Shown: one piece after another, positions 43,235 to 55,012 of the stretch | How positions within the stretch are numbered: the stretch's first letter is position 1 | Layout of the letters: each line of letters opens with the position of its first letter | DNA from: Patiria miniata | Taxonomy: Eukaryota; Echinodermata; Asteroidea; Valvatida; Asterinidae | Assembly: GCF_015706575.1 (NCBI RefSeq) | Contig: NW_024037055.1 | Location: forward strand, 10,888,262-10,952,261 | Direction of reading: 5' to 3' | DNA length: 64,000 bases | Position numbers and translations under genes: made by a program | Notes under the pieces: generated by a model | Database searches by the model: none | What the model saw: the letters and a program-made list of their open reading frames with translations, nothing else | Told to the model about the DNA's origin: nothing

Positions 43235-44925
43235 ACAATGCGTTAGAAGATAAAAGCCATAACGTTTTTGAATGATCACTGTATGATGTCTGTGCAATAG
43301 TGGTTGAATTTCACGGATTTTCAACCCAAAAAATATTTGTGAGTATCATGGAAGCCCCATTACTTAGTCTTTGACATGTGGAAATGCCAGTAGGTGCTTT
43401 GAAAGGTATTTTTGTCGAGTATTTTGCGTGATTTTTGTGGTGAACTTTGAAATTGTAACATCGACAATACTTCCGTAGTGGGACGCTAGTTAGCTAGGAT
43501 GATCCTTAGCATTATGTTTATGCATAACGCAAGGAAACTCACAATAGCAAAACTGGCAATTTTTTTTCAGATACGAAAAGGTTTATAATATATTAGATAT
43601 TGAAGTATTATACTAATACAGTATGTAGTAAAAGATATATACAAATGTTTGTTTATGTTTATGTCTTAGGCCCCCCTAAAAAAGTCTCCGGTTTCTGGTA
43701 TGGAGCTTGCCCCAAAAGTGGTGGGGCGACGCGACTTTTTTTTTTTTTACTTTTTTTTCTTCAAATGTCGGCTGAAAATATATATGGGAGTCCAGAGAGG
43801 CCACATCATACTCGATCGTAACCCCATCTAATAACACGTTAAAATTGTGCAGCAGCAGGATTCCAGTCAAACCAGTGAGTTTGGCGGTTTGAGACATCAT
43901 CTTATATTGAAAATTGTTTTGTTAATTTTGCCGATGCGCATGGCTACAGCGATGCGCACGCATACTAGAAATCAGAGATTTTTTTTTGGCTTTATTGTTT
44001 GCACAGGCTTAATTATCGTTGCGCTCACAAAATACAAACAAATCTCAAATGGAAAACAACAATACGTTTTTTACTGTCATTTTTTTTTTAATCAGGGGCG
44101 GATCCAGGAAGTCTTTTAAGGGGGGGGGGGGGTTCAGGCCTGCCAGGATTTGTTTTTAATCAGCAAATCAGTGCTAAATGAAGACAGGTTTTTTTTCTCC
44201 GAAACTTGGGCTCTCCGTAAAATCCAAAAGTGTGTGGGGGGGGGGGGGGGGGGGTGGTACCATTCTTCCAATGGGGTCGTTGTTCAAATCCGATGATAAT
44301 GAACACTAGCATAATAGTGTATAAAAAACCCCTTACTCCCGCTGGCTACGCCTCTGTGTCAGATTGTTTCGGACAGGCGGGCATAGAGGTAATTATTATT
44401 AGTATCATTAGCCGCGGATGCAGAGAGGGGAAGGGGGGTGCAACCCCCCCAGCTCCGACTATTTTTTTTCCCCGTAGAAATACATAAAAAAATAATGTGA
44501 AACACCCCCCCTGCTCTGACAACTGAAAATAATTTTACTGGTAATGATGTCAGCCTGTGCAAAAATTCGGACAGAGCCAGCTGGGTTACGGGCTATTAAT
44601 TTGTATTGCATTATGTAATGAAGTGTTAATGATGGTCGGATTTAAACAGCGCCCCCATTGGAACTATGGTTCGAGGTCCCGCCCAACTTGGGTTTTGGGG
44701 AAATAATGATGGTATTTGATGGCGGGTAAATTATATGCAAATTTTGTGCCAAGTCATAATTTCTAGCATTCTGAGGTATTTGCTAATTTTAAAATAACTA
44801 TATATATGTCCTATTCATAACCATACGGGCACGGTTGTCGTGGGAGTGTGAGGTGGGCATTGCAAAGGTGAGGTATTTCTCCGAAAGTGGGAAAATTAAA
44901 CATGCGAAAAAGAACCCCCCCCCCC
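43235..44925. other. No gene; decayed hAT-MITE pieces
   Basis: 44094 (CAGGGGCGGATCCAGG) and 44343 (GCTGGCTACGCCTCTG) resemble hAT-type MITE ends, without a clear duplication. G-runs at 44121 and 44236 are typical of these MITEs. The remainder is unrecognised. Confidence 0.45.
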
Positions 44926-45228
44926 AACAAAATATTGGAAATATGGATTTTTCATTACTCCAAAACAGTCGCAACCTCCAAATGCAAACGTGGTCTATGA
45001 AAACCCTCGAGGCTCAAGAAAGTTATGTGTTCAATCTAACTTAAGTCAGTGGATGGACAAATAAGAAAACATTATGAATGAACCTGTTCTGCATAACCAA
45101 ACGTTTTCTTCTGGTTGATGTGAACTTAATACATTGTACAACAAAATATTGGAAATATTGATTTTTCATTACTCTGAAACAGTCGTAACCTCCAAATGCA
45201 AACGTGGTCTATGAAAACCCTCGAGGCT
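44926..45228 (+). repeat. 91 bp direct duplication
   Basis: 44926-45016 and 45138-45228 are nearly identical (CAACAAAATATTGGAAATAT ... ATGAAAACCCTCGAGGCT), 212 bases apart. 45229-46005 beyond it has no recognisable gene; the frame 45268-45537 lacks a domain. Confidence 0.7.
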
Positions 45229-46005
45229 TAACCAATAGGTGCCTTTTAGTGGTTCATTTAAGGATGATTGCCACGTAAAACCCAAGCATTCCTTGTTAAA
45301 CTTGTTACAATTGTATCTTTTGCGGCAGCTCAGGTTACACGATCATTTCCTGTTGTAGATTGGCTATACGAATGCCAGTCATATGTGTGTGTTAGATATG
45401 TACAAATCAAAATGCCAGCATCAAACATGTTTTCAAGGTGTCTTGTTCGCAAGTTTTTTGTCTTTTTGGCACTGAGCTGCGATGGACACGGAGAACGAAC
45501 CCTCTCTGATGTACAATACACAACCATGTATCACTGATTATTTCGTTCAAGAGTAATATACGAAAGAAATTAATTGGTCATTCTTCAGATAAAACTACTT
45601 GTACTTTGACACCTGATGACGCAAAAGTGCCTAGTACCAAAAACATGTACAAAAAGTCTATGGGATTTGGGTTAGAAAAAAAGAAACAACTATATCATAA
45701 CAAATCAGTCGATAACGTTATCATGACAACATGTCTTCGAATGTAAAAGTATAGGCCTATACTGTATCCACCAAATTTCATGACGATCGGACCTTCCCTT
45801 ATATGTGTTTTGAAAAATCGCATATTTGATGACGTCATCAGACGTCACACAATTGTCACTTTTTTGTGCATACATCTTTGACCTAACTAACCCATTACAA
45901 TTTTTTTTTTGAATTAAGCAAGTTGGGTTCGAGAGATATGGTGATAATCTTCAAAACTTAAGAAATCTATATAAAATCGCATGATGACATCATCATGATG
46001 TCACC

Positions 46006-47090
46006 TTAATTTTCACCTACATGTATAATGCAGTTCAATCGGACGCTGATGACAGAGTGGTCAGATGTACCCAAGGGTGCCTTGACATCGACATTGACAG
46101 CATCAGGTGCATCAGAGAAAACCAAATCAAGACAGTTACCAGCCCAAGGGCGGATCCAGAACACAATTTTAGGGGGGGCCAAAAAAAATTTGGACCCCCC
46201 CAATTTTTTTGGATTCTAGATGCTCTGTGATGCGATCTGAGGCAATTTCTGACCACTTTAACCAATGTTTTTTTGAGGAAAAGATGGTGGTGTACTCATT
46301 GCCTGCCTTTATTGCGATGTCACATAAAAAAAAAAAATTGGTCTCGTTTTTTTGGGGGGGCCATGGCCCCCTTTGGCCCCCCCCCCCTGGATCCGCCCTT
46401 GTACCAGCCCCAATGGGTTGGACCAGAGACTAGCTGCGTGCAACTTGAAACACTGGTGAAGTTTAATGCAGCATGTCCATGGGCGTCTGTCGGTGACACT
46501 GAAACAAGCCACTCTTGGTGATGGGCATTGAAGTCACCAACAAAAACAAACACTGCCTTGCGATCATCTTCCTGTACGGCGGCCATGGCAGTTAGCAGAC
46601 AATCGTAAATGGAGTCATCACAATCGGAATTTCTGTACGCACCGAAGATTTAAAACATTCTGAAGTTTAGCGCACAAACGGACAACAACAAATTTGTGAC
46701 AGCTGCATTCGTAATTTGTCTTACTGTGAGCCGAGAAACCTTCAGGGATATGAATAGACATACCATGTCGACGGATAGCAGAGTCACGACGAATTAGCAA
46801 AGGCTGACAAAACCCAGGAATTTTCAGCTCTGCATCATGATGAAAGGCAGAAACTAATGATTCAGCACAGATGATGACGTCACGAGATTGACTGCTATAG
46901 CTGTGAGATCCTTGAGGTTTTTATGAAGACCTCTGATGTTCAAAAAAAGAACCCTGCCTGAATGGCGCGATCCGGTAGAACCTGGGTTGAATTCTTCATC
47001 TCCACAACCGATCACTAGCCAATACAAGTAATCAACGGGATTAGAAACACAAGTCATGAAAAGTGCAACAGACGATAAACCCAAGAGATC
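46006..47090 (-). mobile_element. LINE 5' part: 2A-like motif and AP endonuclease
   Basis: On the minus strand the frame begins near 47084. It reads YLYWLVIGCGDEEFNPGS, a degenerate 2A-type motif (consensus DxExNPGP), followed by RVLFLNIRGLHKNLKDLTAI, the first endonuclease motif. Further on come RRDSAIRRHGMSIHIP, the catalytic-region VFVFVGDFNAHHQEWL, a GPTH motif, and finally LDLVFSDAPD with APLGTSDHSVI, which holds the catalytic SDH. This order is that of an APE-type endonuclease of CR1/L2/Jockey-like LINEs. The reading frame is broken between 46686 and 46620 and is split by the MITE 46145-46401 just after GPTH. No reverse transcriptase follows, so the copy is 3'-truncated at about 46006. 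Confidence 0.85.
46145..46401. mobile_element. hAT-type MITE, TSD TACCAGCC
   Basis: The ends CAAGGGCGGATCCAG / CTGGATCCGCCCTTG are flanked by TACCAGCC at 46137-46144 and 46402-46409. It is the same family as 28701-28982, inverted. It interrupts the LINE endonuclease and so is younger than that LINE. Confidence 0.9.
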
Positions 47091-48060
47091 AGACCGTTCA
47101 GAAACGACAAGAGTGCGTCACCCTATTCCGCATTTAACCTAGAGGAACCAGCTCAAGCTCCCGAAATGCCAGGGCAGGAGAGGAACTTATTGGCAAGGGG
47201 CTGCCTTGCTAGCGCAGGCATCACCTCTCAATAGGTCTACGATGAACCTTCCCACCTACACTATCCACGTGGAGTGACCAGGACAACTGCCAATACCCAA
47301 TCTTATAACTCGATCGTCAGGGCAGCAGCTGTGGTTGCTTCAACGATGCATCAAGATGGGCAGCTCCACCTTGAGAAAAAAGAGACATGATGTTATTTAG
47401 ATTTGCATCAATCTGGGTTGGGAGAAGCAGAGCAATGATGGAAGATCAGAGGCGTGACTATGGCACCATTGCAGAGTCCACTCCTACAGATGTCGCCATT
47501 CACCAGTGAATTACCGATTCGTCTGCCGACTCCAGGTTGGTAGGTGGTTAAATAATGATGAAAGAACAAGGGACAGGTATTATTCTTCGTCCTGCTGGGT
47601 ACCCATCTACCCTCCCCTATAGGTGAATAGAAACCTACCGATAGGGGGTTGGCAGTTTATTCGCCGACAGCTGACAGCATTGGTAGATTGCCGAACAAGG
47701 CTAACAGGTTCTACCTACCCAGGTTTTGGATCAGAGTTTTCCTTCTCCTAGGCAGACTGCCGACCTAGGCTAACAAGTTCTACCCACCCGGAGTTATGCT
47801 TCTCCTAGAAGGACTGCTGACCAAGGCTAACGAGCTCCACCTACCCGGAGCACCTGGTTGTAGTGCCAGAATTTCACTTGCATCCCCTGCCATTCAGTAG
47901 AAACAACATGAGGATACAATAGCAAGGTATTTGGAATAAAAGGCAAAAGGGTGGTGACCGAGAGCAGGGGAAGAGCAAGGCACAACCACCATGATCCATG
48001 AGTTAGAATCCTTGCTGTTGACAGAGCTGGCATTCTCTGGTGGGACTGCCCAATGCAGAC
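47091..48060 (-). repeat. Probable LINE 5' untranslated region with tandem repeats
   Basis: Directly upstream of the LINE frame, 47590-47860 holds a degenerate tandem repeat of about 65-75 bp (GACTGCCGACCTAGGCTAAC, TTCTACCCACCCGG). Such repeats are common in LINE promoters. No coding sequence is seen, and the frame 47827-48033 has no domain. 48061-48413 is unrecognised. Confidence 0.5.
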
Positions 48061-48935
48061 AGAGATACCAATTTTACGGTTTAAACCTGAATTGCGGTGT
48101 TTTTTTTAAATCTCACAAAATTCGTTTTTTCCAGTAAAAAAAACCTGGAAAAAGAGCAGAAGCAACTGTAGAAATGTGTTGATTTTTACCTCGTTTTTAA
48201 TACCACTCTCGATAGTGCACGCACGGCACAACGTTGTTCGTTAAAGTAGTCTTAAAAACAAGTCTTAGTTGTTGCCGAGCATACATGCGATAGAGGCGGC
48301 CAACGTACGTACAGTACTTTCACGCAGTATACAACAGAATGGCGCCTTGCGTGCTGCATGCACCGCGTGCGGGCGTGTTGTGTGCTAAGCACACGTGGCA
48401 TTCAGCCTGAAAATTAATGATTATGCAAGGGTAATTACCTGAAGTATAATCGTGATTATACAAGTCCTCTGGAGGTGAGAATCAATAGGCGTTCTACTCT
48501 GACTACCGGCGGAGCACCAGGCTTGAAAACTTATGACCTCCACTTCCTGTCCTGACCTCTGAACTCCGACCTCTTCTCATAAGGCCTTGTTCTTGGGGAG
48601 GGTCACTCAACACTCACTAGTAACAACTACAGGGTGGGTAAAATTCTTCAAACTCAAAGAGTAAGTTAAATATATACATGTAGAGGTAAAACCTCAACTA
48701 CTAATATTGTTACAAAACTTGTAACTCAAAAGTAAACACTTAATAACCAACAGGTATAGCAAGGATAAAACATGCCTAAAAAAGGAAGAACATGTTAACA
48801 AAATCTCAAACATAATTATATACACTGAATATCTTACTGGTATCCACAAACAAACTCAAATGAGAATCATTTGAGGGTGAGAATCAAGGGCTTGGGATAC
48901 TGACAAGTACACTCACTTGAGTTACTGGGTGGGAA

Positions 48936-49044
48936 TTGATTCTCACCTCCAGAGGACTTGTATAATCACGATTATACTTCAGGTAATTACCCTTGCATAA
49001 TCATTAATTATACTGCGTCCTCTTACGGCTCGAATCAATAGGCG
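48936..49044. repeat. DIRS internal complementary region
   Basis: 48936-49007 is the reverse complement of 48414-48486. 49008-49044 is the reverse complement of 53657-53689. The join CATTAA/TTATACTGCG marks the exact element ends. The recombinase part overlaps the right half of this region. Confidence 0.85.
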
Positions 49045-50100
49045 ACTTTGAAGTCACCCCACGTAGCACAGTCTTTGCAACCACTGAGGTTGCTGTAGGC
49101 CTATGGTAAAATTGACTGAATGTTGAATTAGAAGCCCAACCAGCCGTTTCTAAAATATCCCTTAAGGCTACACCCAAATTGTGAGAACACGATGTTGCTG
49201 CACCTCTTGTTGAATGTGCCTTAAATCGATCTGTATCTATGCCCGTTACGCTAAGCATTTCAACCATCCACCGACTAATCGTTGAAGAAACCACTTTCTT
49301 ATGGGGTTTCATGTGGCTGATAAACAATTGAGTCTCAGTACCTCGTAATGCCCTAGTTCGTGCCAAATATTTCGAGATGGCATACACTGGGCAAATCTGT
49401 TTCTCTTCATATGATTCTATGATCACACTCTTAATATTATTACCTGGCCTGTTTTGTTTATGTAACTTTGTTGGAATGAACCTCTATCCACTTTGAGAAA
49501 CACACAAATCCCTGATGTCAATGTGTACCAAAGATGACACTCTTCCCAGTGTTACTAGTCCCAAAAGCAACACAGATTTGAGAGAAAGCAACTTCAACGA
49601 CAGACTGTCATTTGGTGGTAGATTCTTGATGTATTGCAACACTTGGTCCACCTCCCAAGTCAAAGCATACTTTGGCCTCGGTGGATTTCGATTATAAAAA
49701 CCTTTCATCAATTTGCAAACATCAGCTGACTGCCCTACCGGTCTACCCTCTATAGGTTGGTGATACAGGGAAATAGCCGATCTGTAGACCCCAAGAGATC
49801 TGTAAGTTAAACCTTTGTCCTTCTCACATGTTACTAAGAACTCCACAATTTCAGTTATAGGTGCTGAAACTGGATCACAAAGTCCCCTTCTATCACACCA
49901 GCTACACCAAGCTGTCCATGCTGATTGATACTGTTTGTGAGTTGATGCTCTACAACTGTCGAGCATGACTTGCGAAACTTCTTGCGAAAAACCTTTCGCT
50001 GTGAACTGTTTCCGCAAAGCAGCCACGCCGCTAGATGAAGGGAACTGCTCAATGGGTGGGGCTGGCCTGAATGGGGTTGAGTTAGACTGTCCTCCCACTG
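49004..50100 (-). mobile_element. DIRS tyrosine recombinase part
   Basis: The N-terminal core-binding region is visible (ASTHKQYQSAWTAWCSWCDR, then YRSAISLYHQPIEGRP), followed by the catalytic region with HSTRGAA (the H-x-x-R pair) and FYHRP carrying the nucleophilic tyrosine. Its start overlaps the end of the RT-containing part, as is usual in DIRS elements. The recombinase would integrate a circular DNA intermediate. Confidence 0.85.
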
Positions 50101-51831
50101 AGGAAGCAGGATTGGTTGTGTTATGGCTAATTCTAGTAACATGGGGTACCATATCTGTGTTGTCCATGTTGGCGCTACTACCAGAATTGTTGTTTTGTCC
50201 ATCTCTACCTTTCTCAACACCTGTGCCAAGAGACAAAAGGGCGGAAATGCATATGCTTGTTCGTTCGTCCAACTCATTGAGAAGGCGTCTACCGCTATTG
50301 CCCCTGGATCTGGCTTCCACGCCACATAACGAGGAATCTGATGGTTTAGTCTGGAGGCAAAAAGGTCTATTGTTGGATGGTACTGTAGATGTCGGCACAT
50401 CTGTGTGAAAATCTGGGGATGTAACATCCACTCCAGCCTGTCTACAAACACTCGTGACTGGTAATCTGCTATGCAATTGTCTATCCCTGGGACATGGTAT
50501 GCAGTAAGTATGATCTCCCGTTTCATGCACCATTTCCATATTTTGATCGCTAGGTGAGAGAGGCTGGAGGTATGGGTCCCTCCTTTGTGCTTGATGTATG
50601 CTATTGCTGTAGAATTGTCTAGACGCATCATTATATGGCAATTCTTCCTGTCCACTGCAAAGGTTTGAAGGGCGAGGAAAGCTGCCAGTAATTCCAGATA
50701 ATTTATGTGGTGCTCTTTTTCGGTTAGAGACCACCGTCCCCCTGTCTCGATCAACCCACAGTGGGCACCCCACCCCTGGGTTGATGCATCGGATGTTATT
50801 GTTATTTCTGGATTTGGTAACCTCACTGGTTTCCCGTTCCACTGATGGAGGCATTGAGCCCACCACTGAAGTTCCTGAATGCTCGTTTCTGACAAGGTAA
50901 CCAGACTCTGGTAGGTAGGGTCCTTTTGGACAATAGGAATTAAATCTGTCTGTAACGCCCTGAAAAATATCGGTGCTGGAACTACATCTTCTGCTGTTGC
51001 CTTCATCTTCCCCAGTATGCTGGCCAACGCCTCTGCAGTTATTTGGGGTTTCTTTAACGTTTGTTTGCACAGAAGTTCTAACCGTTTTACCTTTTCCTCC
51101 GGGAGACTCAGTGTCATACTGCATGAGTCTATCATGTGTCCTAGAAAACACATCTTGTGGCATGGTATCAATTGAGATTTCTCCCAATTCACTAACAGAC
51201 CCAGTTTCTCGAACAACTGTAGAATGTATTGTTTCTGGGACTGACAATCTTCTTTGGACTGAGACATCAAGAGAAGGTCGTCTAGATAAATAATCACTTT
51301 CATTGATCTCTGTCGTAAATGAGAAATGATTGGTTTCATCATTTTCGTGAATAGTCGAGGAGCCGATTTCAACCCGAATGGGAGTACTTGAAACTCCATT
51401 ATTTTGTCCTCCCATTCGAACCTCAGAAATTTCTTGTCTTCGGACCCTATTGGGATCATGAAATAGGCATCCTTTAGATCGATGGAGACCATCCAATCGT
51501 CTTTCTGAATCAACTGTTTTACCATGCTCATTGATTCCATTCTGAAGTGTTCGGACTTGACGAACCGATTGAGCCGTTTCAAATTGAAAACGGGTCGAAA
51601 TCCCCCAGATTTCTTGGGTATGACAAAGATCGTGGAGATGAATTGATCGGGTCGATCCTCCACTTGTCTTATTGCTCCTTTTTCCAACATATTTGTTATT
51701 TCTTTTTGAGTTAACAGTCGTTGTTTCTTGTTCATGTGAAACTGTTTTGGCACTTTTATTTGCCACGGTTGGTATACCCACTCGATTCGGTAACCTACTA
51801 CAGATTGAAGAATAAAAGCATCGTTGGTCAT
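49855..51831 (-). mobile_element. DIRS RT, RNase H and methyltransferase-like part
   Basis: Domains in order are a reverse transcriptase (FIVPKK-like motif FVIPKKSGGFRPVFNLKRLN, WMVSIDLKDAYFMIP, LPFGLKSAPRLFTKMM, and catalytic IIYLDDLLLM), an RNase H (TSDASTQGWGAHCG, then NYLELLAAFLAL, LDNSTAIAYI and YHVPGIDNCIADYQSR), and a distal segment PTIDLFASRLNHQIPRYVAW with YAFPPF. The last segment matches the Dam-like methyltransferase region of DIRS elements. Length and order are typical of the family. Confidence 0.85.
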
Positions 51832-51941
51832 CTTTGCCCATTCGGAAAGATAATTTTTTATCCTGCCTGCATAGTGACGCCCATAGTAGTTTACCGAATC
51901 GGGCTCTTGTTGTTGTCTGTTGGTGTCTGGAGGCTTGACAT

Positions 51942-53541
51942 CTAGTTTTTTTGAAACTTTTTTGTCTGGTTGTAGTCCTTTCCTTTTGATTCAGAACGAA
52001 AAGAATCATAACTCTGGCCAAATCGCCCATGTCCACCAGTACTGAAGGACCTATGGTATTGCCCACGGTTGTTCCTGTTCCGACTACTGTATGAGGCGGA
52101 CTTGTCTTTATTGTAGTTGAAAGATTTCCTGAAAGTATTGCCTTTATCTTTCGGAGCCATTTTTTGTTTCGTTGTACTTTGCTGACCTTTTACTACCTTT
52201 TGTGTCACTTTGTTGAGCTTGTCCTCCTCTTCGACTTTCTGGGCCCACTCATCGCCCAGGATACAGCCCATTGAAGGAGTCACATCTCTGAGGTACCCTT
52301 CCTTAATGAAGGGGTCGGCATGTCGTTGTCTGAAAATCGACACCCTTTGTATTGCTGACCCTAAAAGACTGCCCGAAGACGTCAAAAGGGTTTTCACTTC
52401 TTGAAACCCCTCAGGTGCATCTTTCATCTTTTCAACTGCTTTAATGAGCGGAATAGAGGCACGGAGCATGTCCTCCTGGATCGACCAGACTGAATTATCA
52501 CTCTTCCAAGCTTCAAACTTGGTCTTCTTCATGGTCCCCCTGATGGGTTTTGGCATATCTGGGGCCTTAAAATATTCGTCAATAGACGGGTCTGGCTTTA
52601 TCCCTTCCACTAACGCATCCTTCTTGCTTTGCTCAAGGACATGTGTCCTCTGTTGTTTCCACCAGTCAAGTACTTCTGACTCGAACAAGGTGCCTTTAAC
52701 CTCTTCATGAGGGTTAGCTAGCTTCGAAGTAGGTTTTGGGTGGTCTCGCCCTGGGATTTTTGTCACATCATCTGCAATCCCTTCTCCTCCTTCATCATTC
52801 ATGTTTTGTGCCCTTATCGATAAGACATCTTCTTGATCTGGACCCCTCTTACTCTTTGGGGAATCGGGGGCAGAAGAAAGATCTGAAGGTTGTCTTGCCC
52901 CATAATGACTATCACTGGGAGAGTCACTTGAGGATGATGAGGAGTATCTCCTTTTGCGCCCTTGTCGTCTGTGGGGTCTGGATCTTGAACTAGATCTGGA
53001 ACGTGACCCCATGTCTCGCAAGGTGTCCTGTAACACACCTTTGAAAAAAACACATCTGTTTTTGTTGCATACTTTCCAGACATGACAACTGTTGTTCTGA
53101 AAAAACAGAGTCATTCGGCCTTTGAAAGGAGCTAGTCGACTTGGCTCGATGACGACGTCCAGAGCGATCTTGATCAAAAGAAAGCATATCTTTCTCTCTT
53201 GAATATTGACCACGACCCTTAGAATGGAGGCGTGGAACACTCTCATGATCACTATCACGACTCATAAAATGAAGGCGTGAAGTGTGGCCTTTTCCTTCAT
53301 CACGACCCAAAGATTGGAGGCGTGAATCAGACTTGCGACCGTGGGGTAGTACTGTTCTATCCTCCCCACCATTATCGGTAAAATTATCACATTTCTTACC
53401 ATCGCAAGTAATCTCAACGGATTTATCTACATTACAAAAAGATTCTGACTTATTACTGAACCTTTCATCTTCTGCTGAAGACATGATGTTTCTTGTTTCC
53501 GTCAAATAACTGGAAAAATCTTCTCTGCAAAACGCATACAC
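51942..53541 (-). mobile_element. DIRS gag-like region
   Basis: This is a low-complexity basic and serine-rich protein region (SRSRSSSRSRPHRRQGRKRR, then SSSSSSDSPSDS), followed by a more ordered part with FEAWKSDNSVWSIQEDMLRA and a glycine/asparagine-rich tail. Its position first in the element and its composition fit the gag of DIRS elements. No enzyme motif is present. Confidence 0.75.
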
Positions 53542-53689
53542 CTTTTTGGCGCCCGCCGCAGTTATGAGAAGAGGTCGGAGTTCAGAGGTCAGGACAGGAA
53601 GTGGAGGTCATAAGTTTTCAAGCCTGGTGCTCCGCCGGTAGTCAGAGTAGAACGCCTATTGATTCGAGCCGTAAGAGGACGCAGTATAA

Positions 53690-54759
53690 TCAAGTCTTTC
53701 ATTTCAGTTATCGGTGGTTCCCGATCGCAGTGATATATGTGAACCAAAAAAATGCCGGGTACCAACCATGTTTTCGTCGCACGCATCGTGTAGTGCAAAG
53801 GTTATGTACACTGACAGTGTTGTGGAATCGCCATGCATGTTTCCGATGTTTCATGTTAAATATTACGTTGGAAATTCGGGTAGGCAGATTAAGTATTAGG
53901 AATATGGAAAAATCAAAGTGATTGAACGAACTGACAGCTTAAAGGCCAAAGTAGTGTAACCGGTGAAATATTTGAAGCATATTTCAACCATATATTTTGT
54001 GGCACCTTTACTTTTCCTATCTCTTTTGAAAGTTTTATTAATGTTTGTAACCCATTAGTCGGTACGTGGAATTGCTTTTACACAAGTTTTGAATTGGTTT
54101 CATGTTCATGCATTTTCCAAGTATTGAAATTATTATTATCTTCATTGTTTTATGTACAGTATGTTATATTGTGAGAAAATCTGTCCTTTAGCCCTGGGTG
54201 GGTCAGCCACACATTCCAAGTTTCTGGAAAAGTAATTACCTCCAGGCAGGAGGCCTGACTACATGTACCCTATTCATTATTCATTAGGCTCTAGCTTTTC
54301 TACAGTAGTTACTTTGTTCATTATCACCATACCCTTCTCTGTTTATTCCTAATCCCTGTGTGGTTTGCCCAGGAATGTGAGGCACTGGCCAACATCCTGT
54401 GGTTTAGCTTTCTTCAGTTCAGTTTTGTGTTAGCCACCAACGAGAGCACACCCATATGTTATGAAACTCTTTTAATTTAAAGAAAGTTTGACAGCGCTGG
54501 CTGCGCTTTGCTGCCATGCGGCCACTGACGAGGAATAAAAACAGTATATTTTCCATCTAAACTTGAAGAGCCTGTTGTCCCTGGTCACAGTAGCAAAACA
54601 TAAATGGAACTGGGCTTGCCTACAACAAGAGAAAGATGACAATGGGGACTTTGTGTGGGAGTGGCTTTTTCACAAAAATAAGGTTCCGTTTTTTTCAAGC
54701 AGACCCAGTTCCATTTTTTTCAAGCAGACCCTGTGACATCTCTGAGCATAAGACAATTG
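53690..54759. other. NOS intron, no feature
   Basis: I see nothing recognisable here. 54600-54740 may belong to the gypsy-type fossil that follows. Confidence 0.35.
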
Positions 54760-55012
54760 CAGAAGCACTGGGGATATGAGTACATTATTGTGATCATGGA
54801 TCACTTCACAAGGTTTGCATAAGTGTACACAACCAGAAATAAAGCAGGGTGTACTGCAGCTGACAAAAAAAAGTTATGCAATTTGGTTACCCTAAACGCC
54901 TTCATTGTGACCAGGGCTGCACATTCTAGAACCAACTGTTCCAGAAACTGGAGAAACTGTCAGGAGTTGATGGGTCACAAACTACCCCGTATACCACCCT
55001 CAAGGGAATGGT

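Larger units (their letters stand above)
48414..53689 (-). mobile_element. DIRS-type tyrosine-recombinase retrotransposon, near whole
   Basis: This 5.28 kb element is antisense to NOS. Its inverted terminal repeats share about 105 bp (48478-48582 versus 53562-53664). An internal complementary region at about 48936-49044 joins the complement of the outermost left end to that of the outermost right end, as in DIRS-1, where it templates circle closure. Internal parts on the minus strand are a serine/arginine-rich gag, then RT, RNase H and a methyltransferase-like domain, then an overlapping tyrosine recombinase. All domains look well preserved with at most one or two breaks, so the insertion is young. 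No target duplication is seen, as expected for the family. Confidence 0.9.

Noticed and set aside
44094-44358. Third copy of the 28701/46145 MITE
   Set aside because: The tips are only similar (CAGGGGCGGATCCAG and CTGGCTACGCCTCTG), the interior does not match and no duplication is present.
45268-45537. 89-residue frame as a small secreted protein
   Set aside because: The hydrophobic start is weak, it lacks a family match, and it lies in a repeat-rich intron with no splice or expression evidence.
50100-52066. Long minus-strand frame overlapping the DIRS RT and RNase H part
   Set aside because: Its proximal two thirds have no domain and shadow the RT frame; only the distal part, which holds the recombinase, is real.
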